Below are positions 1 through 7,460 of a stretch of 12,695 nt of DNA, one piece after another. The translations under genes were made by a program, and so were the position numbers. The stretch is taken from contig JBDTIS010000129.1 of assembly GCA_039936235.1 (NCBI GenBank), forward strand, positions 1-12,695, in the 5' to 3' direction. The notes under the pieces were generated by a model. It was given only the letters and a program-made list of their open reading frames with translations. It did no database searches and had not been told where the DNA came from. Position 1 is the first letter of the stretch. Each line of letters begins with the position of its first letter. The stretch comes from CAHJXF01 sp039936235 (GTDB taxonomy: Bacteria; Pseudomonadota; Gammaproteobacteria; Burkholderiales; Burkholderiaceae_D).

Positions 1-1282
1 CCGCGTCCATCGTAATGTCGAAGTCGCGCGCCGCGATTCGCTTGGACCAGGCGGGAAAGTCGGCGGAGGTTCGGACGTCCGCTGCGATTCCCACCTTCTT
101 GAGTTGAGCGCGCAGATATTCGGCAACAGTCTTTTGCTGGTCGTCGAAACCTGGCAAATAGTCGATGACGAGCTTGAAGCGTTCACCGGTCGCATCGGCC
201 TTGTAACCTGCCTCGTCCAGCAAATGCGCCGCCAACTTGAGGTCGAGGGGGTAGCGCACCAGATCGTTCGTCGCGAATGGGCTGCTGGGAACGATGGGCC
301 CGTCGGCCGGCTGCGCGAAGCCGCCCATCAGGGCCTTGGTGATGAAATTCTTGTCGATGACATGCGCAATCGCCTTGCGGACTCTGATGTCGGACATCGG
401 CTTGCGCGCGGTATTGAAAGCCAGCCAGTTGAGGGGGCCGAGGCCTTCGTAACCCTTTGACGTCAGCACCACGCCAGCAGTGGTCGACAGGCGCCGGAGA
501 TCGTTGGGAGCCGAGATCAGCGGAATCATCTGGATTTCACCGCGCTCGAGACTGAGCAACAGGCTGGCCGGGTCCGGATTGACGGTGAAGATCACCTTGT
601 CGAGGTAGGGCTTGCCCGGCAGGAAAAATCTGTCGAAACGCTCCAGCACGATGCGCCTGCCAGGGGTGAACTCGACCAGCTTGAACGGACCCGAGCCGAC
701 CACGTCCGTGCTGTTGCGCGGATGCGTCTTCAGATCCTGCCCATCGCCGTAGATATGCTTGGGCATGATCGGGCACAGGGCTGGCGACATCGCCAGCACG
801 ATCGCAGGGTGCGGCGTGCTCATGCGGATACTGGCGGTGTAGGGGTCGGGCGTGTCGACCTTCTCCACCGGGGCGAACATCGTCGTGAAGGGGTGGTTCG
901 CCTTGATTGCCATGATCGAGAAGGCGACGTCGGCCGAGGTGATCGGCTTGCCGTCGTGGAACACCGCGTTCTTGCGCAACTTGAGCGTGAGCGACTTGCC
1001 GTCCTCGGCGAGCTTCCACGACTCGGCCAGGTAGGGCTGTGGATTCCATTTGTCGTCGAAGCGCAGCGGACTGGCGAAGAGCTGGGTCGAAGGCATCCCG
1101 GTGGCGCTCCCCGGCTGAACCGCGCCGTTGAGCGTGCGAGCCGTCTGGGTCGTGCCGACGACCAGCGTGCCGCCGCGCTTGGGTTCCTCCGTTGCCGCCG
1201 CAGCGGACCACGAAGTTACAACAGCGATTGCCGCAACGGAGAAGGCCAATATATGGCGCCGGGTGTAGAGAGGAATGAACAC
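1..1282 (-). CDS. ABC transporter family 5 (DppA/OppA-type) substrate-binding protein, SBP1; C-terminus beyond window
   Basis: Periplasmic binding protein that should capture a peptide-, opine- or amine-like solute and deliver it to an inner-membrane ABC permease. About 427 codons are present and the frame is open to the window edge; compared with its paralogue at 4295-5890 roughly the last 100 residues are missing. The start is GTG at 1282, with GGAA seven bases upstream and no in-frame ATG before it. The N-terminus has a twin arginine (TRRHIL, about residues 7-12), a hydrophobic stretch and an Ala-rich cleavage region, so a Tat-type signal is likely. Mature-protein motifs typical of SBP_bac_5 are PKRGGTLVVG, FHDGKPITSADVAFS, RMSTPHPA, VGSGPF and FFLPGKPYLDKV. 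It is last in the minus-strand cluster, 195 bp after FAD-C. Permease and ATPase genes would be expected beyond position 1. The family call is firm; the substrate is unknown. Confidence 0.93.
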   Translation of the reverse strand, partial: MFIPLYTRRHILAFSVAAIAVVTSWSAAAATEEPKRGGTLVVGTTQTARTLNGAVQPGSATGMPSTQLFASPLRFDDKWNPQPYLAESWKLAEDGKSLTLKLRKNAVFHDGKPITSADVAFSIMAIKANHPFTTMFAPVEKVDTPDPYTASIRMSTPHPAIVLAMSPALCPIMPKHIYGDGQDLKTHPRNSTDVVGSGPFKLVEFTPGRRIVLERFDRFFLPGKPYLDKVIFTVNPDPASLLLSLERGEIQMIPLISAPNDLRRLSTTAGVVLTSKGYEGLGPLNWLAFNTARKPMSDIRVRKAIAHVIDKNFITKALMGGFAQPADGPIVPSSPFATNDLVRYPLDLKLAAHLLDEAGYKADATGERFKLVIDYLPGFDDQQKTVAEYLRAQLKKVGIAADVRTSADFPAWSKRIAARDFDITMDA

Positions 1283-1458
1283 GTTTGGATTCCAATCAAG
1301 ACAAATAGACAATCGAGTGTCGGTCAGCGAAGAAGCGAAGACGCAGCGTGCGAACGGTAGCGCGTTGCCGGGTCTCCGAAAAGGTCCACTTGGCGCGCTT
1401 CGATGGAACCAGATCGCGGGAAGATCATCCGGTTGAACTGACGATGACGATAAATGCT
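1283..1458 (-). promoter_or_regulatory. Upstream region of SBP1 with a TauR-like half-site
   Basis: Non-coding gap between FAD-C and SBP1. On the minus strand it contains TGGACCTTTTC (bases 1388 to 1378). The same 11 bases occur at 9623-9633, upstream of the TauA-like gene. The motif resembles CTGGACYTAA, which I recall as the TauR half-site. It sits about 100 bp upstream of the GTG start, a plausible position for an activator site. No convincing -35/-10 pair was recognised. Separate promotion of SBP1 is therefore possible but unproven. Confidence 0.3.
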
Positions 1459-1477
1459 AGATCGCGATGCGCGATCT
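1459..1477 (-). terminator. Hairpin directly after the FAD-C stop codon; weak terminator or mRNA-processing element
   Basis: Perfect inverted repeat AGATCGCG-ATG-CGCGATCT: an 8-bp stem with a 3-nt loop, starting one base after the FAD-C stop codon (1480-1478 on the minus strand). The tail in the transcribed direction is only modestly U-rich (AGCATTTATC), so it is not a textbook intrinsic terminator. It may reduce read-through into SBP1 or protect the 3' end of the upstream message. The repeat is seen directly; the function is inference. Confidence 0.4.
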
Positions 1478-2767
1478 TCACACCTCGACGCCCGTGTGCC
1501 GGGCATTGCGCCACAGCGTGAAATGCACCGCCACGCGACGCAGTGGCTCTGGCGGGATCCAGCCGGCCATCGGCTCTTTCAAGGCAAGGTCAAGCTCTTC
1601 GCTGCGATGATCGCAGGCGAGTTCTGCGAGCAGTCGACCGTAGGTGCTGCCCTTGACGATGCCGGAGCCGTTGCAGCCCGTGAAGGCATACGCACCAGGA
1701 CGAAATTCGCCGAGGTAAGCGTCCGCATGCCGCGTGATCGATACCGGGCCGCCCCAGACAAACTCGAAGCCCGTGGCCGCAGCGCCGGGAAAGCGTGCGA
1801 CAAGCAACGGCTGCAGGCCGTGCCGTATCTCCGGCGCGGTGAGCGTACGCCCGTAGGACCACAGACTTCGGACCAGCACGCGCCCGCCGGGAAGCCGGCG
1901 CACCGTGCTTCCTGCACGCAGGGCCGGAAGCACTCCCCACTGCTGGAGCGCGCCATGGCCGAGTTCTTCGTCGCTGAGCTCCGGTGTAACGCCGGCATAG
2001 GTGTAAAGCGTCATGTAGCGGCTTCCGAGCCGGCTGAAATCGCGCAGGTCGGTATGCGTTGCCCAGATGACGCGACGCGCGTCGACCGTACCGCCCGCCG
2101 TGCGAAGCACATGCATGCCGCGACGGATGCTCCAGTCCGTCACCCTGCTGTGCTCATGCAATTGCACAGACTCCGGCATGCTGTCTGCCAGACCCCGGAT
2201 CAGCGCGGCAGGCTGGACCAAGGTGCAGCTGGGATTGAACACGGCGGCCCGGTAGTAGTCGGTGCCCAACAGCGCGCGCAATTCATCGCTATGCACTCGG
2301 GTCACCGGCTCGTTCAATTCTTCGAACTGCTCCGCCAAACTTTGCAGCGCCGTGATTCCGTCGTCGGTCGCGGCGGCGTAGAAGCGCCCGCCGCGATGCC
2401 AGCCGCAATCGATGTGCGCGTCGCGAACGATGGCATCCAGCCACGCATAGGTCCGGCGCGACAGGGTGAGTTGCGTGCTCGCCACCGTTCCGAGCGTGCT
2501 CCTGGCGTCCATCGCATGGGACAACGGCACGTCGATCACATAGCCCGAATTGCGCCCGGCGGAGCCTTCCGCGACGGCACCGGCGTCCAGCACCACGATC
2601 GGTTCGCCCGGCATGAGTTCGGCCAGCCGGCGTGCTGCAGCCATGCCCACGAGGCCGGCGCCGATCACGGCCACAGCGCAGTCGACGTGGCCCGACAGCT
2701 TGGGCGAAGGGCGGCGGGACGGTAAGAATGCCGTCCAGGCGCAGTGGGTGTCGTCTGCCTTATTCAT
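1478..2767 (-). CDS. FAD-dependent amine/amino-acid oxidoreductase (DAO superfamily, PuuB/glycine-oxidase-like), FAD-C
   Basis: A 429-residue flavoenzyme of the D-amino-acid-oxidase superfamily (PF01266). Such enzymes oxidise the C-N bond of amines or amino acids to an imine using FAD. The dinucleotide-binding motif GAGLVG is at residues 36-41 and ends the strand with the ribose-binding acid D61. The EGSAGRNSG segment (about 67-75) matches the SGRN(G/S)G flavin loop of PuuB/OrdL enzymes, and WGGPVSITR (338-346) plus GCNGSGIV (364-371) form the C-terminal FAD-contact region. There is no signal peptide, so it is probably cytoplasmic. It starts at ATG 2767, only 12 bp after FAD-B stops, so the two are almost certainly co-transcribed. 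No clear Shine-Dalgarno was found. In PuuB relatives ITRD is usual after WGG; here it is ITRH followed by AD, a possible active-site difference. The reaction class is well supported, the substrate is not. Confidence 0.88.
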   Translation of the reverse strand: MNKADDTHCAWTAFLPSRRPSPKLSGHVDCAVAVIGAGLVGMAAARRLAELMPGEPIVVLDAGAVAEGSAGRNSGYVIDVPLSHAMDARSTLGTVASTQLTLSRRTYAWLDAIVRDAHIDCGWHRGGRFYAAATDDGITALQSLAEQFEELNEPVTRVHSDELRALLGTDYYRAAVFNPSCTLVQPAALIRGLADSMPESVQLHEHSRVTDWSIRRGMHVLRTAGGTVDARRVIWATHTDLRDFSRLGSRYMTLYTYAGVTPELSDEELGHGALQQWGVLPALRAGSTVRRLPGGRVLVRSLWSYGRTLTAPEIRHGLQPLLVARFPGAAATGFEFVWGGPVSITRHADAYLGEFRPGAYAFTGCNGSGIVKGSTYGRLLAELACDHRSEELDLALKEPMAGWIPPEPLRRVAVHFTLWRNARHTGVEV

Positions 2768-2779
2768 GATGCAATGGCG

Positions 2780-4102
2780 CTAGAAGCGGGAGATGCGATA
2801 GGGGAGTGGATCGATCTCGGGGGTGCGGCCCTGTACGAGACGTGCGAGCAGCCGGCCGGTCATTGGGGCCGCCGTCATTCCGAAATGCCCGTGTCCGCAA
2901 GCGACGAATATGCCCGGATGGTTCGGCACCCGATCGATTACCGGCAGACTGTCGGGCATCGACGGTCTGAAGCCCATCCACATCGAATGAGTTTGGAAAC
3001 GCAGCGATGGGAACAGTGATTGGGCATGGTGCAACAGAGCGTTTGCCCGACGCTCGTCGGGGGGCAATTCGAGGCCGCCTATCTCGACCGTTCCGGCGAT
3101 GCGCAGGCCGGTCTCCATCGCGGTGGCGGCGAAGCCTCGATCCTTGTGCACGACGGGGATCGGAAGATCGAAAGATGGACCCTGGAGACTCACGTGATAG
3201 CCGCGTTCGGTATCGAGTGGAATCGATGTGCCCAACGGCGCCAGCAGTTCGCGTGACCATGCGCCGCAGGCCACGACCACGCCGTCGTGAACTCGGTCGC
3301 CGACGTTCGTAAGGACGCGATATCGGGTTTCGGATTGTGGAATGATCTTGAGCACCTTCTCGTGGCGAAGCCTTCCTCCTGCCTGCTCTAGCAGTGCGGC
3401 CAGCACTTGAACCATCCGTTGCGGCCCGACGGTGTGGCCGTTTCGTGGAAAAAACAATCCACGGCGAATACGCGGCGAAAGCTGAGGAATCATTTCATGC
3501 AGCTGGTCGGCATCCAGGGGCTCGGTGGGGATTCCGTGGCGATCGCGCAGTTCCCGTGCGATCCGGTCTCCTGCACCTTCGTGTTCGCCTTCCCAGACAT
3601 GAACCTGTCCGGTGGTGCGGATCAGTTCGCTAAAGTGCGACGGCCCCAGCAACGCGCGATACTGGTCGAGCGCGGTCTCGTGCATCGCGCAGAGCGCATC
3701 GGACGCCGCACGCACCTGGGGCATGCGGCCGGCACGTATCCAGCGCAGCAGCCAGGGCAACGCGCGCAGCGCATAGGCCGGTTTCAGCGCAAGCGGTCCT
3801 TGCGAGTCGCTCAGCCAACGGGGAACCTCGCGCAGCATGCCGGGCAGTGCGATGGGCACGCAGCTGTCGATACTCAGCAGTCCCGCGTTTCCGAACGAAG
3901 CCCCGCCACCCGGCGGGAGCGGATCGTAAACCGTGACGGCGTGGCCCTCGCGCTGCAGGATGAGCGCGGCGCACAGGCCGACGATGCCGGCACCGGCGAC
4001 TGCGATGGCGCGATGGACCGGAGGCTCATCCGGCACTTCGAGGGCATCGTTACCGACCGGGGCGGGCGATCCAGCCAATCCGCCACTGACGACTTCCAAC
4101 AA
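2780..4102 (-). CDS. FAD-dependent oxidoreductase, D-amino-acid dehydrogenase (DadA)-like, FAD-B
   Basis: A 440-residue flavoprotein of the DadA branch of the DAO superfamily. DadA enzymes deaminate D-amino acids to 2-oxo acids and pass electrons to the respiratory chain. The FAD Rossmann motif GAGIVG is at residues 37-42 and D60 ends the second strand. GGASFGNAG (about 66-74) is the typical DadA loop, and GFRPSMPDSLPVI (377-389) with GHGHFGMT (403-410) is the C-terminal signature. The start is TTG at 4102: GGAGAG lies seven bases upstream (GGAG at 4113-4110) and there is no upstream ATG, while a GTG at codon 23 has no equivalent site. The protein carries about 30 residues before the Rossmann fold, longer than usual for DadA. 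It follows SBP2 by 192 bp and precedes FAD-C by 12 bp. No ferredoxin-like or NAD-binding partner subunit of opine oxidases is visible, so a single-subunit enzyme is likelier. Confidence 0.88.
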   Translation of the reverse strand: MLEVVSGGLAGSPAPVGNDALEVPDEPPVHRAIAVAGAGIVGLCAALILQREGHAVTVYDPLPPGGGASFGNAGLLSIDSCVPIALPGMLREVPRWLSDSQGPLALKPAYALRALPWLLRWIRAGRMPQVRAASDALCAMHETALDQYRALLGPSHFSELIRTTGQVHVWEGEHEGAGDRIARELRDRHGIPTEPLDADQLHEMIPQLSPRIRRGLFFPRNGHTVGPQRMVQVLAALLEQAGGRLRHEKVLKIIPQSETRYRVLTNVGDRVHDGVVVACGAWSRELLAPLGTSIPLDTERGYHVSLQGPSFDLPIPVVHKDRGFAATAMETGLRIAGTVEIGGLELPPDERRANALLHHAQSLFPSLRFQTHSMWMGFRPSMPDSLPVIDRVPNHPGIFVACGHGHFGMTAAPMTGRLLARLVQGRTPEIDPLPYRISRF

Positions 4103-4294
4103 TGGGACTCTCCACTTGCAAAATCAACTAGCGCGCGCGCACTCGCACCGGCCGCAGCGGGCCGTCTGTCGATCAGGTGAAGCGATGCGCACTAGATCGC
4201 CGGCGCTGATCTCGTTGCCTGAATTGCCGGAGCGTCGCTCTTCTTCGCACGGCCGCAGCCGCGGCAAGGGCACGCGCTATCCAGCCCTGCGCCC
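4103..4294 (-). other. 192-bp intergenic region between SBP2 and FAD-B
   Basis: No gene is seen. Just after the SBP2 stop there is a GC-rich small inverted repeat, GCCGC-agcc-GCGGC (4252-4265), and a second, CGGCC-n6-GGCCG (4149-4164). Neither is followed by a U-run, so they are not convincing terminators. The only clear signal is the GGAGAG ribosome-binding site for the TTG start of FAD-B. The gap is large enough for an internal promoter but none was recognised. Confidence 0.4.
4108..4113 (-). promoter_or_regulatory. Ribosome-binding site deciding the TTG start of FAD-B
   Basis: On the minus strand GGAGAG occupies 4113 to 4108. The GGAG core ends seven bases before TTG at 4102, the first of two adjacent TTG codons. 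No ATG is available in frame upstream of the FAD-binding motif, so this site is the best evidence for initiation here. Confidence 0.55.
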
Positions 4295-5890
4295 TTAATT
4301 GAAGTACACCTCGTCATAAGGCGACAGCGGTCCCCAGATCGACGTCGGCACGTTACCGACATTCTTGCTCGTGGCCGTGCGGTACGGAATCAAGTTGATG
4401 AAGTCGATCGGCAGGTCGTCGGTAACGATCTTCTGAAAGCTCGCGTAGTAGGCTTTGCGTTTTGCCGGATCGAGTTCGTCGGCCCCCTCCTTGAGCAGCT
4501 CGTCGACCTTGGGGTTGCTGTACGACTGCGTGTTGGTCCAGACGATCGGTTTGATGTTGGTCGACAGGTAAGTGCGGGTAACGCCGATGACCGGATCTCC
4601 CCAGTTGAATACGATGTCCATCGACATGTCGAAGTCGTGCGTGGCCAGGCGCTTGGACCAGGCCGGAAAGTCCGCAGAGGCGCGCACATCGACCGCGATG
4701 CCGATCTTCTTCAACTGGCCACGTATGTATTCGGCAACATTCTTCTGCTGATCGTCGTTGCCCGGCAGGTAATCGATCGTCAGCTTGAAGCGTTCGTCGT
4801 TTGCGCCCACTTTGTAGCCGGCCGCATCGAGCATCGCGGCTGCCTTCTTGATGTCGTACGGATAGCGCACCAGGTCGGTGGACGCGAGCGGGCTGCTGGC
4901 CACGATCGGGCCGTCTGCGGGTGTTGCGAAGCCACCCATCAGCACCTTGCAGATGAAGTTCTTGTCGATCGCGGTGGCGATCGCCTTGCGGACCGCCACA
5001 TCGGACAGCGGTTTTTTCGTGAGATTGAACGCGAGCCAGTTCAGTGGACCGATGCCTTCGTATCCTTTGGCCGTCATCACGCTCTTCGGGTTCGCGGCCA
5101 GCCGCTTAAGGTCGCTGGGAATTGAGACGAAAGGCAGCATCTGGATATCGCCCCGTTCGAAGCTCAGCATCAGGCTGGACGAGTCGGGATTGATGTCCAC
5201 GATCACCTTGTCCAGGTAGGGCTTGCCTGGCAGGAAGAACTTGTCGAAGCGCTCCATCACGATGCGCTGGCCTGCCTGAAACTCGACGACCCTGAAAGGT
5301 CCCGAGCCGATCACATCCACCGAATTACGCGGGTTGGTCTTCAGGTCCTTGCCATCGTCGTAGATGTGCTTGGGGAGGATCGGGCATAGCGCCGGCGACA
5401 TCGCCAGCACGATCGCCGGGTGCGGCGTACTCATGCGAATGATCGCGGTGTGCGGATCCGGCGTGTCGACCTTCTCGACTGGGGCCAGCATCGTCGTGAA
5501 CGGGTGGTTGGCCCTGATCGCCATGATCGAGAACGCGACGTCCGCCGAGGTGATTGGCTTGCCATCGTGGAAAACAGCGTTCTTGCGAAGATTCAGCGTC
5601 AATGACTTGCCGTCGGCGGCAAGCTTCCACGACTCGGCCAGGTAGGGCTGCGCATCCCACTTGTCATCGAAGCGTAGCGGGCTGGCGAAAATCTGCGTCG
5701 AAGGGATCGCTGTGGCGAGGCCGGATTGCACCGCGCCGTTCAGATGGCGCGGCACCTGCGTACTGCCCACGACCAGCGTACCGCCGCGTTTGGGCTGCTG
5801 TGCCCAGACCGGCGATGAGAGCAATGGCGCGGCAGTCAACAACGCGCCCGATACCACCACCCGGCGTCGGGTGATACTTGGATTCGACAT
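4295..5890 (-). CDS. ABC transporter family 5 (DppA/OppA-type) substrate-binding protein, SBP2
   Basis: Complete 531-residue periplasmic solute-binding protein, a normal length for SBP_bac_5. ATG at 5890 has GGAG seven bases upstream (5903-5900). The signal peptide has three arginines (TRRR, residues 7-10), a hydrophobic core and a VWA cleavage site near residue 30, so Tat export is likely. Family motifs are PKRGGTLVVG (33-42), FHDGKPITSADVAFS, RMSTPHPA, IGSGPF, FFLPGKPYLDKV and the C-terminal DLPIDFINLIPYR. It is about three quarters identical to SBP1 by eye, including long identical blocks, and thus a recent paralogue with perhaps a different ligand. It lies 108 bp after FAD-A and 192 bp before FAD-B, all co-directional. 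The alternation of binding proteins and flavoenzymes suggests that the imported compound is the enzymes' substrate. Peptide, D-amino acid, opine or polyamine conjugate cannot be distinguished. Confidence 0.95.
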   Translation of the reverse strand: MSNPSITRRRVVVSGALLTAAPLLSSPVWAQQPKRGGTLVVGSTQVPRHLNGAVQSGLATAIPSTQIFASPLRFDDKWDAQPYLAESWKLAADGKSLTLNLRKNAVFHDGKPITSADVAFSIMAIRANHPFTTMLAPVEKVDTPDPHTAIIRMSTPHPAIVLAMSPALCPILPKHIYDDGKDLKTNPRNSVDVIGSGPFRVVEFQAGQRIVMERFDKFFLPGKPYLDKVIVDINPDSSSLMLSFERGDIQMLPFVSIPSDLKRLAANPKSVMTAKGYEGIGPLNWLAFNLTKKPLSDVAVRKAIATAIDKNFICKVLMGGFATPADGPIVASSPLASTDLVRYPYDIKKAAAMLDAAGYKVGANDERFKLTIDYLPGNDDQQKNVAEYIRGQLKKIGIAVDVRASADFPAWSKRLATHDFDMSMDIVFNWGDPVIGVTRTYLSTNIKPIVWTNTQSYSNPKVDELLKEGADELDPAKRKAYYASFQKIVTDDLPIDFINLIPYRTATSKNVGNVPTSIWGPLSPYDEVYFN

Positions 5891-5998
5891 CTAGAGACTC
5901 CAGTGGGTTGTAGCGGTCCACATTGCGTTGAACCGACTCTTCGCCGGCGATATCGAGCCCCGAAGATCGGCAGCCCTGTTCTACGCGCAGCTGGAGAA
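5891..5998 (-). other. 108-bp gap between FAD-A and SBP2
   Basis: Non-coding in the minus direction. It holds GGAG for the SBP2 start at its end. Upstream of that GTGGACC lies at 5921-5915 and CTGGAG at 5903-5898 (the latter overlapping the ribosome-binding site). These resemble the TGGACC element seen before SBP1 and the TauA-like gene, but the match is short and could be chance. No terminator with a U-run is visible, so read-through from FAD-A is likely. Confidence 0.35.
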
Positions 5999-7438
5999 TC
6001 ACAGTTTTTCGTCTTGCAGCCAATACCACTTGTATAGAAACCGCTGTCCGAAGCGACGGAACGGCGCGAACGCTTCGGACTGGACCAACTCGAACACGTT
6101 GGGATACGGCAGTGGAGAGTCGTAGATCGGCAGCGTGAACACCTCGCGGCCGCCATCCTTGCCGGCAACCCGTTCTGCCAGGCGCTTGCCAGCCCAGGTC
6201 GAAAACGAGACGCCGTTGCCTCCGTAGCCGAGCGCGTACCAGATGCTTTTGGTCGGATCGGGTCGAGTGATACGCGGCATCATGTCGTGGCTCACGTCGA
6301 TCCAGCCCCACCACGAGTGGTCGATCTGGATTCCCGCAAGCGGCGGAAATTTGCGCGCGATCGCGTCGGTCAACAGCTTCAGATGAACCGGGTCCTCGGC
6401 GTCGGCACCGGTTACCGAGCTGCGGCTGCCGAGTTGCAGGCGGTTGCCCTTCAGGAAGCGATAGTAGAAGCGCAGGGTGCGCGTATCGGTCATGAAGGTT
6501 TCGGACCTGACGTTGCAGGCTTTCAGTTCCGCGTCGGTCAGCACCCGCGTGACCAAGGAATTCGACAGGATCGGCATGATCCTGTTCTTCATCAGCGGAT
6601 TGAGCGCCTGGCCCGTGTAGCCACCGGTGCAGACCGCGACGCGCTTCGCGCGCACCGTGCCGCCCGGAGTGCGCAGGTGGTGCACGCCGTCCTTCGTGAC
6701 CCAGCCTTGAACCGGACTGGATGGGTGGATCTTCACGCCGAGAGCGCGTGCCTTGCGGATCAGCCCGAAAGTGAGTTTGAGCGGATGGACGCCCACACCC
6801 TCGGGCTCGAACATCGCGCCCACCTGTTCGCGCTCGTCGCAATAGTCGCTGCGCACTTCTTCAGCGCTCATCATGCGTGTCGCATAGCCGAACTGTTTGC
6901 GCATCACCTCGGTCTGCTGACGCAGATACTCGAGCTTCTTGGGTCGGTGCGCGAGGTAGAGATGTCCGCCGTCGAAGGCGTCGCATTCGATCTCGCGGGT
7001 CAGCGCCTTGAAGTTGTCGAAGCCGGTGCGGATCTCGGTGTCGAGCCTCTTCGCGACGTCGAGGCCCCAACGCGCGATCCATTGCGATCGATTCAGCCGG
7101 CCGCTCGCGTTCTGGCCCTGGCCACCGCTGCGGCTCGAGCAGCCCCACGAAGTCTGATTCGCCTCGAGAACCACCGCTTGGATGCCTTGCTCCTGGGCCA
7201 GGTACAACGCAGTGGACAACCCGGTCGAGCCGGAGCCGATGACGACCACGTCTACGTCGATGTCGCGCATGACCGGGCCGTCGTCGTCCGGCGGCACACC
7301 CGCACTCGCAACCCACCAGGTTGGGGCGTAGGCGCGACCCGTGCCTGGCGTGGCCTCGAGCATCGGGTCGTAGCAGGGGTCGTATCGCTTGTCGGCGGGT
7401 ACGACGCCCGCGGTGAATTGCGATTGAGTCATCATCAT
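5999..7438 (-). CDS. FAD-dependent oxidoreductase, gamma-glutamylputrescine-oxidase (PuuB/OrdL)-like, FAD-A
   Basis: A 479-residue flavoenzyme of the DAO superfamily. The best-known relatives, PuuB/OrdL, oxidise the free amine of gamma-glutamylputrescine, releasing ammonia and hydrogen peroxide. About 60 residues precede the fold, including YAPTWWVASAG, a family-typical lead-in. The FAD motif GSGSTG is at residues 68-73 (ATG numbering), then LEANQTSWGCSSRSGGQGQNASG, the PuuB flavin loop. Near the C-terminus WWGWIDVSHDMMP and YALGYGGNGVSFSTWAG cover the isoalloxazine contact region. Three ATG codons in a row (7438, 7435, 7432) are the likeliest start; a TTG at 7450 is in frame, but neither has a good Shine-Dalgarno. 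It begins 22 bp after the NTF2-like gene and is 108 bp before SBP2. It resembles FAD-C in family but is clearly diverged from it. The substrate is unknown; being a true PuuB is not supported because no puuACD genes are nearby. Confidence 0.9.
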   Translation of the reverse strand: MMMTQSQFTAGVVPADKRYDPCYDPMLEATPGTGRAYAPTWWVASAGVPPDDDGPVMRDIDVDVVVIGSGSTGLSTALYLAQEQGIQAVVLEANQTSWGCSSRSGGQGQNASGRLNRSQWIARWGLDVAKRLDTEIRTGFDNFKALTREIECDAFDGGHLYLAHRPKKLEYLRQQTEVMRKQFGYATRMMSAEEVRSDYCDEREQVGAMFEPEGVGVHPLKLTFGLIRKARALGVKIHPSSPVQGWVTKDGVHHLRTPGGTVRAKRVAVCTGGYTGQALNPLMKNRIMPILSNSLVTRVLTDAELKACNVRSETFMTDTRTLRFYYRFLKGNRLQLGSRSSVTGADAEDPVHLKLLTDAIARKFPPLAGIQIDHSWWGWIDVSHDMMPRITRPDPTKSIWYALGYGGNGVSFSTWAGKRLAERVAGKDGGREVFTLPIYDSPLPYPNVFELVQSEAFAPFRRFGQRFLYKWYWLQDEKL

Positions 7439-7460
7439 GTCGATTCGCAAAGGAGAAACA

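Noticed and set aside
537..1295. Minus-strand open frame of 252 codons overlapping SBP1
   Set aside because: Out-of-frame with SBP1, whose correct frame runs from 1282 to the window edge without stops.
1454..2725. Long plus-strand open frame of 423 codons
   Set aside because: It lies antisense to FAD-C, which has clear FAD motifs; the translation is Arg/Ala/His-rich with no fold. Long antisense frames are common in G+C-rich DNA.
1478..4102. Two-subunit opine oxidase or hydrogen-cyanide synthase
   Set aside because: The gene pair is tightly linked, but neither protein has the second pyridine-nucleotide domain or Cys cluster and no small ferredoxin-like gene is present; both look like single DAO-type enzymes.
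3407..4180. Plus-strand open frame of 257 codons
   Set aside because: Antisense to FAD-B with no recognisable motif or ribosome-binding site.
4149..4265. Two small GC-rich inverted repeats as terminators
   Set aside because: Five-base stems without a U-run are expected by chance in such G+C-rich sequence.
5664..6842. Minus-strand open frame of 392 codons across FAD-A and SBP2
   Set aside because: It is an alternate frame crossing two genes that are both intact in their own frames; no family resemblance.
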